64,000 nt of DNA from Annona cherimola (lineage: Eukaryota; Streptophyta; Magnoliopsida; Magnoliales; Annonaceae), in assembly GCA_030490835.1 (NCBI GenBank), contig CM059971.1, positions 104,288,095-104,352,094 on the forward strand, in the 5' to 3' direction. Below, piece by piece: positions 58,920 through 64,000 of the stretch. The stretch's first letter is position 1. Each line of letters opens with the position of its first letter. Both the position numbers and the translations under genes were made by a program. Below the pieces are notes generated by a model. That model did no database searches, was not told where the DNA came from, and worked only from the letters and a program-made list of their open reading frames with translations.

Positions 58920-61900
58920 CCCAGAGAGAGAGAAGTCTTTGGTTTACTCAGCTTACGGTTGACTTTTTGCCACTTTGAAATACAACAGATTTGAAATTAG
59001 AGGGATGATGGAATGCAATGATGACATTAATTAAGCGTGCGGTAAAGCAAATTTGAATGGGACGGAGAAGGCTCAGGACGGCACACGTGCCACAGGAAAA
59101 CTAAAAAATCAGATTACTGCGGATTCTTTTTGGTAATGGTAAAAATACGGAGAAAGTGATTGGTCCGATGAGATCGGTAGTGCCGTGTGTTCCCACTCAT
59201 TGATCTCTCCAGGGAAAAAAAATTAAAAGATTAATGTAAGATAATAAAAGTGATTATTAGAAGTAGAGAAGACACATATAAAGTGGATATGATAATTATA
59301 TAAAAAGATATGAAATAAAACATGAAGATACTTGAAAGGTACGAAAACAGATTTTTTTATTTTTTTATATAATTTTACTTTACCTGATTCCAATTTGGTT
59401 TAATGAGATGAGAACAAATTATTGTGTATTTAAAAATAAAAATTATACTAAAAACAGAAAAGGTAGAAATTAAAACGGAATGGATAATAATTGAATATTT
59501 GCCAGAAGCACGATTATGAAAGTAGTGCTATCACATACTGAGTAATAAAAATTATATTAAAAATAGAAAAAAGTTAGAGAAACGAAAATACCATCTCATT
59601 TCATTTTACGAATGTTGATAGGAAAAAAAAAAAAAGAAATTAAAAAGTACCATCTCATTTCATCTCATGGATGATAGGCCCTCACCAAAAGTCAAAGCGG
59701 ATTAAAAACCGTCGTTCTCGTTTTTAAGCAAGTTTGACGGGGCTCTGCGACAGCTGAAAATTCTCATCCTTGGATAAGTAATGGAGGTTTTTCCCCCCTC
59801 TTCTTCTTATAGGATAGAGCATTGAATGACTTTTATACCAAACAAACGGATTGAATTATCCTTATTAATTAGTTGATATACTTTGATAGTATTAATAGAT
59901 GAACTCTCTCCCTCTCCCTCTCCCTCCACTTGTCTCGTGTGCTATGCAATTTTCTCAGTCATCTGTGACAGATGAAGAGATCAATTGTCACTATTGCTAC
60001 TTCCATTTCTGTACTCGTGGATTTTTGTGGATGCAACCTTATTTTATGGTGACGGCTTGTATCCAAACCATTCAAATAAAAGACTTTGAAATTTTTTATT
60101 TAAATGAAGATATATAAATACTTCCAATCCAGGTCAATTTATTTCCATATTATATAAAGTAACATATAAATATAGACGACCAATCTTGTTATTTCGTTTT
60201 GAAAATACCCAACAAAAATTCCCTACTTAAAAGTGCAAAAATTATGTAAAATATACAATATATATGTAGATTATCAACATCACCCTGGATATGCTTCCAA
60301 GATTATATAGGGAGCTCTACGTCACAAATGCAGACTCGTAACTTCTCTACTGAATAATTTAGATGCATAGGATAGTTCATTTAATCATACAACTTTAAAG
60401 TAACATAAAAGTGTTTTAAAATTTAAAAAGGGCTAATCCTATGCTGCTGGGCGCATTGCGCCCTTGTTTAGATAACAATGATAAATACTTCCATTGACAG
60501 GGATGTGAAATTTTATATTTGTACCTGTACATCTTTAAATGGTAAATAATTTTGAAAATTATATTATACATTCTAACACTGATCATCTATGATCGATCTG
60601 AAATTTGGTGATTTCAAACCGGTCTAAAAAATATTTTTATAAAGATTTAATCTATGAACTAAGTTTTAACATTTTTAGATATGTGTATATATCTATTTTG
60701 GATTTTTAAATATGTGTATATATTTATTTTGAATTTTTAAATATTCTTGTATTTAAAAATCCAAAACAACTATATGTACATATCCAAGAATGATAAAACT
60801 TAATTTATAAATAAATATAACTAGATTAACACGTCTATTAAAAAATGTTAAAAAAAAAACAAAAAATATAGGGTGTGTTCCATAAAGCATAAGAAATGTC
60901 GAGCTAAAATTTTTCAATATAAAAATTTTCACTCTCCACAATTTCTTATTTTTCTAATATTTTTCATATTTTTCTATACAATTATATTACTTTTCAATCA
61001 TTGATACACAACTACTTATACAACTAACATATCTATTTTAACTTTATTCGTCATCATTATCCTTTTTATATTACATCTTTTTCTTTCATTTTGATAATGT
61101 TTATACTAAAAACTGTTTATGCAAAAGTTTTATCATTTTTTAAACACTCCCATATATTTTTTTACCGGTAGTAAATGATCAATTGGCTATATATTCACCT
61201 AGAAAATATATATTATCTTTCAATCATAGTTATTGTTGGAATTACTGGAGCGAATTAACCTTTCGTGATTATAACTAATCATTTCTGACTTAAATTTCGT
61301 AAGTGCAAATTATATGTATTTTTCGGACTCAGGAGGGGACTAAAGCGGCCGACTTGATTGCGTCCATGGCAAAGGCCAGTTGGTAGCGCATAGGGCTTTC
61401 TCGCCTAACGTCGGCGTTTCGAATCCTCTCCGTGGAATCAAGCATCCAACCGTGAGCAGTGGGCTCCGGCTAATTAAAAAAAAAGATAAAAAAAAAAAAA
61501 AAGAAAAAGAAAAAGAAAAAACCGGCCGGCTTGATTGTTTGCCTGATCGATCGGTTGGCAAGTGTGCGGGTGGTATCGCCCCGCGAGCAGGAAAATTAAA
61601 AAACCACGAGGCAAAAGGGATCAGAGGAATCAGCCTCGGCCCTTCGTATGTTAGACTGGTGCTAACATGCACCGGCAGCGCGTCGCTAATGCCTAACGGT
61701 AACGGTAACGGTAACGGGAGGGGTGCTTACCTTCTTCTCCTTGCCGATGTTGAGGACGATGAGCTCCACCAGGCCTTTGGTGTTCATGAGCACCCCCAGC
61801 GTGAGCGCCTCCCGCGCCGGCATCTTGTTCAGTAGCGCCGCCACAAACGTTCCGAAGATCTTCCCGAAGCACGCCGTGGCGATAACCAGCGCGAGCAGCC

Positions 61901-63330
61901 CCCACGACTCCGCCCCCCGTATCGTCGCCACGTTCGTCTTCAGCCCACTCGACGCGAAGTAGAGCGGCAGCAGCAGCCCCGAAACGAAGTCCTCGATCCT
62001 CTCTATCAGCCTCCCCGCGAATTCCCCTTCCTTTGGGATCGTCAGCCCGAACACGAACGCCCCGAAGATGGCGTGGATTCCGATCAGGTCCGTCATGAAT
62101 CCCGACGCCAGCACCCCCGCCAGCGCCAGTGCCACCCATACCTCGTTGTCGCTCCCCGACGCCCGCCTCGCCACCCACCCCATCATCGGCCGCACCACCA
62201 CCATCATGAAGGCCACCAGCGCCACTCCGCAGAGGAGGACCCAGAGTGAGACGATGGGACTCCGGTGGGACCCGCCGTTTCCGTCTCCTGAGAGGGCCAC
62301 TGCCAGGGCCAGGAGGACCCAGGCGGCCACGTCGTTGAAGGCGGCGGCCGCCATGGCGGTCTCTCCGATGGGGGTGGTGAGGAGCTTGAGCTCGGCTAGG
62401 ATGCGGGCGAGGACGGGGAAGGCGGTGATGGAGAGGGCGACGCCCATGAAGACGAGGAAGGGGCCATAGCCGGCGGCGTCAGCTCCTTTGATGGCGCTGC
62501 GGAGGATGAAGGCGATGCCGATGCCGCAGACGAATGGGAGAGAGATGCCGGCGGCGGCGATGCTGGCGGCCTTCTTGCCGCTGCGGCGGATGGAGCTGAG
62601 GTCGAGCTCGAGGCCGACGAGGAAGAGGAAGAAGAGGAGGCCAATGCTGGCGACGGTTTCCAGGATTGGGGTGCTCCAGGATGGAAAAATCGTGTGGAGG
62701 TATTCCTTTTTGCGGCCCAGCACCGATGGTCCTAGCAGAATCCCACCCTTAAAATTCACAACACAAAATAGCCAGCCGTAAGAGATGTATTAGCTTTGAC
62801 GAATAATACACATTATTATCATAATGATCAAGCTGGTGGGGAGGCCTGGGCCACCACTGTTGAGAACTCAAATGTTCTGCATCGCGCGAGAGTGGGCGAG
62901 TGCAATCCTCAATGCTCTGTTTTTGTTGGTTGCAAGCACTAAAAGATACTTTCCGCCATTCATCGAAAGCGGAGATTAGGAATTTTGGCTTACGTCAAAA
63001 ATCATGACGTCCAATCATCTCCGTTCGACGTACTATTAACGGTCCACACAGAGAAGGATTGATGTGGCGGTGATTGCAAAACGATGAAATAACAACAGAT
63101 CAGTTGTGTGTGTGCTTAGTAGGTGTGTATGAACAGGAGACGTAACGCACGAGGATCTCAGCTATGACTTTGGGCTGGCGGAGGGGCTTGAGGAGGAATG
63201 CGAAGAAGCGGCTGACGAGGAGGACGAGCAAGGTCTGTATGATGAGGAGAGGGAAGGCGAAGTGGAGAGGATTGTCTCCTTGCCATGCTCCATTCGACGA
63301 AGTCTTGATCGACGTTATGTTCACACCCAT
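55552..63330 (-). CDS. CHX20: Cation/H+ exchanger, CHX20 type
   Basis: CHX proteins are CPA2-family monovalent cation/H+ antiporters; Arabidopsis CHX20 acts in endomembranes and guard-cell osmoregulation. Four exons (minus): 63151-63330, 61731-62747, 56003-56941, 55552-55905; all junctions are phase 0 with GT-AG ends, giving 829 residues. Residues 1-430 are the membrane antiporter domain: [77 protein letters not shown]. The ion-binding Asn198-Asp199 pair in FNDVAAW is intact; later [20 protein letters not shown] and [20 protein letters not shown]. The rest is the soluble regulatory tail ([56 protein letters not shown]). The closest match from memory is CHX20 rather than CHX18/19, because of [11 protein letters not shown] and [12 protein letters not shown]. 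Intron 2 is 4.8 kb and full of transposon copies. Confidence 0.95.
57217..57467 (-). mobile_element. Tourist-like MITE in CHX20 intron 2
   Basis: Left end GGCATATTTGTTTACAAC and right end TTTAACACACTCT, with core TTTATTCATTTTAGCTTTATT. Flanks TAA and TAG are imperfect. Confidence 0.7.
57779..58260. mobile_element. Fold-back MITE, family C, clearest copy
   Basis: Arms at about 57850-57955 and 58150-58258 are inverted copies: TGGGCCACATTTGCTAGAAA pairs with TTTGAACAAATGTGGCTCA, and AATCAAATTTCATCC with TTGGGATGAAACTTGG. About 195 bp lies between. The left end carries CTTCTATATAATCAAG followed by ACATAGAAGTGGAG. No ORF. Lies in CHX20 intron 2. Confidence 0.65.
58269..58538 (-). mobile_element. 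Tourist-like MITE in CHX20 intron 2
   Basis: Left end GGTGATTTGGCAATGAG and right end ATTCACACAAACACCC, with core CTATCTATTTTAACTTTATT. It directly adjoins the family C element on its left. Confidence 0.8.
58539..60594. other. Middle of CHX20 intron 2
   Basis: A poly-A run is at about 58898-58919. No exon, ORF of note or bounded repeat was recognised. Confidence 0.4.
60595..60860. mobile_element. Fold-back MITE, family B, in CHX20 intron 2
   Basis: Centre has TTTTAGATATGTGTATATAT and TATGTACATATCCAAGAATG; outer arms ATGAACTAAGTTTTAAC and ATAAAACTTAATTTATAAAT pair loosely. Same family as 22850 and 29236. Confidence 0.5.
60871..61151 (-). mobile_element. Tourist-like MITE in CHX20 intron 2
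   Basis: Left end GGGTGTGTTCCATAAAGC and right end TTTTTAAACACTCCC. The 3-bp duplication ATA is present at 60868-60870 and 61152-61154. It sits against the end of the family B fold-back. Confidence 0.85.
61340..61520 (+). mobile_element. tRNA-derived SINE in CHX20 intron 2
   Basis: An A-box-like GGCCAGTTGGTAGCGC (61374-61389) and B-box-like GCGTTTCGAATCC (61414-61426) have the spacing of a tRNA pol III promoter. About 50 bp follow and then an A-rich tail with AAAAAG units (61475-61520). This head-and-tail structure is that of a SINE. It lies antisense to CHX20, about 210 bp downstream of the exon 2 donor. The parent tRNA was not identified. Confidence 0.65.
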
Positions 63331-63503
63331 CTGAACCGTCTCTTATGTTATTGATGGGTAGCTCCCTCCGACCTCTTTCAAGCGACGCGGGGACGCGAAC
63401 CTCTCCTTTTAACTCTAATAACCCTTATGCAATTTGCTCGCTCTATTGCTCTTGTGATTGCAATCAAGGCAGCTAGCTAAGAAGCGTGAGAGAGGAGAAA
63501 GCC

Positions 63504-63516
63504 TTTTATATATAGG
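63504..63516 (-). promoter_or_regulatory. Candidate TATA box of CHX20
   Basis: On the minus strand the sequence reads CCTATATATAAAA, a canonical plant TATA box, about 175 bp upstream of the CHX20 ATG. This would place the transcription start near 63475 and leave a 5' UTR of roughly 145 bp. Confidence 0.6.
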
Positions 63517-64000
63517 AGGCGCGACACCTCTTTTCTCTTTTGGGGGCCACTAGCGCAAGGCAGCACGAAGCATGTGAAAAGCCAGGTGTGCTTGCCTCTA
63601 CGACTAGCAGTGAAGCTGAGGGCTGGGATCGAGTGTATTTCTGCATCTGGAATCTAGAATCTGGCTCGTGGAGCATACATACAAAATACACGGCCCGTGC
63701 CCCCTTCCCCCTCCCCCACAACCCAATCCTTGGCAGCCCTTTATATTTAGAATGTGGATGGCGGACATTTATGATCACCATAAATAATAAATTAATTACT
63801 CAGACGCGATTGAGCCACGAGCAGCATCAGTTGCCCAGCTTCCTCCGACCTCCCTCTCCTCCCAAGGTCAAACACATGAGAGAGAGGCCTACGCTGACAC
63901 GTACAAGGCCGCGAAGTTGCGTCCATCCTACATCCCGCCACCTCTTTTGTAATGGGCCATTGACTGTTTTTCTTTTTTCGAAAAAAAATTCATTTTGTGG
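63517..64000. other. CHX20 upstream region
   Basis: Probably promoter. The minus-strand open frame of 91 codons here has no recognisable domain. No other feature recognised. Confidence 0.4.

Noticed and set aside
61690..61716. Interstitial telomere repeat
   Set aside because: The unit is TAACGG, not the plant telomere TTTAGGG/CCCTAAA, and only four units occur.
1..64000. CRISPR array, bacterial defence cluster or secondary-metabolite gene cluster
   Set aside because: No regularly spaced repeats with unique spacers, no bacterial gene signatures, and the plant genes present do not form a biosynthetic set.

Overview
The window looks like nuclear DNA of a flowering plant. It holds five complete or nearly complete protein genes, four of them split by GT-AG introns, the 3' end of a sixth gene, and long AT-rich stretches packed with plant transposons. 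The genes match known angiosperm families closely (TIC32-like SDR, ELP1, ArfGAP AGD6/7, CHX20, UNC93-like). Non-grass gene structures and the LINE type do not fix the species. No bacterial-style operon, CRISPR array or organellar segment was seen.

Layout. 1-1240: 5' part of an uninterrupted minus-strand LINE that runs off the left edge. 2708-3817: last two exons of an UNC93-like transporter gene (+). 5999-6361: intronless gene for a conserved plant two-TM protein (+). 6362-11418: gene-free, MITE-rich. 11419-15476: eight-exon TIC32-like short-chain dehydrogenase (-). 15477-35074: about 20 kb without a gene, made of MITEs, fold-back elements, SINE-like pieces, AT-rich repeats and a solo LTR. 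35075-43421: five-exon ELP1, the Elongator scaffold (-), with a decayed LINE in its first intron. 43422-49154: gene-free, with a second solo LTR. 49155-54654: three-exon ArfGAP of the AGD6/AGD7 type (+). 55552-63330: four-exon CHX20-type cation/H+ exchanger (-), convergent with the ArfGAP gene. 63331-64000: CHX20 promoter side.

The genes are ordinary housekeeping and transport genes with no shared pathway evident from position. The notable content is the repeat biology: at least fifteen copies of one Tourist-like MITE family (several with matching 3-bp duplications), two MITE families with perfect 9-bp target duplications, a MITE rearranged into a long near-perfect hairpin, several unrelated fold-back families, two related solo LTRs each with a perfect 5-bp duplication, and a LINE with a clean endonuclease reading frame and 69-bp tandem units at its 5' end. 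No clear new multigene system was found.

Exon boundaries were set by eye from GT-AG signals, frame continuity and remembered family sequence. The spliced lengths come out in frame: TIC32-like 322 aa, ELP1 1326 aa, ArfGAP 454 aa, CHX20 829 aa.
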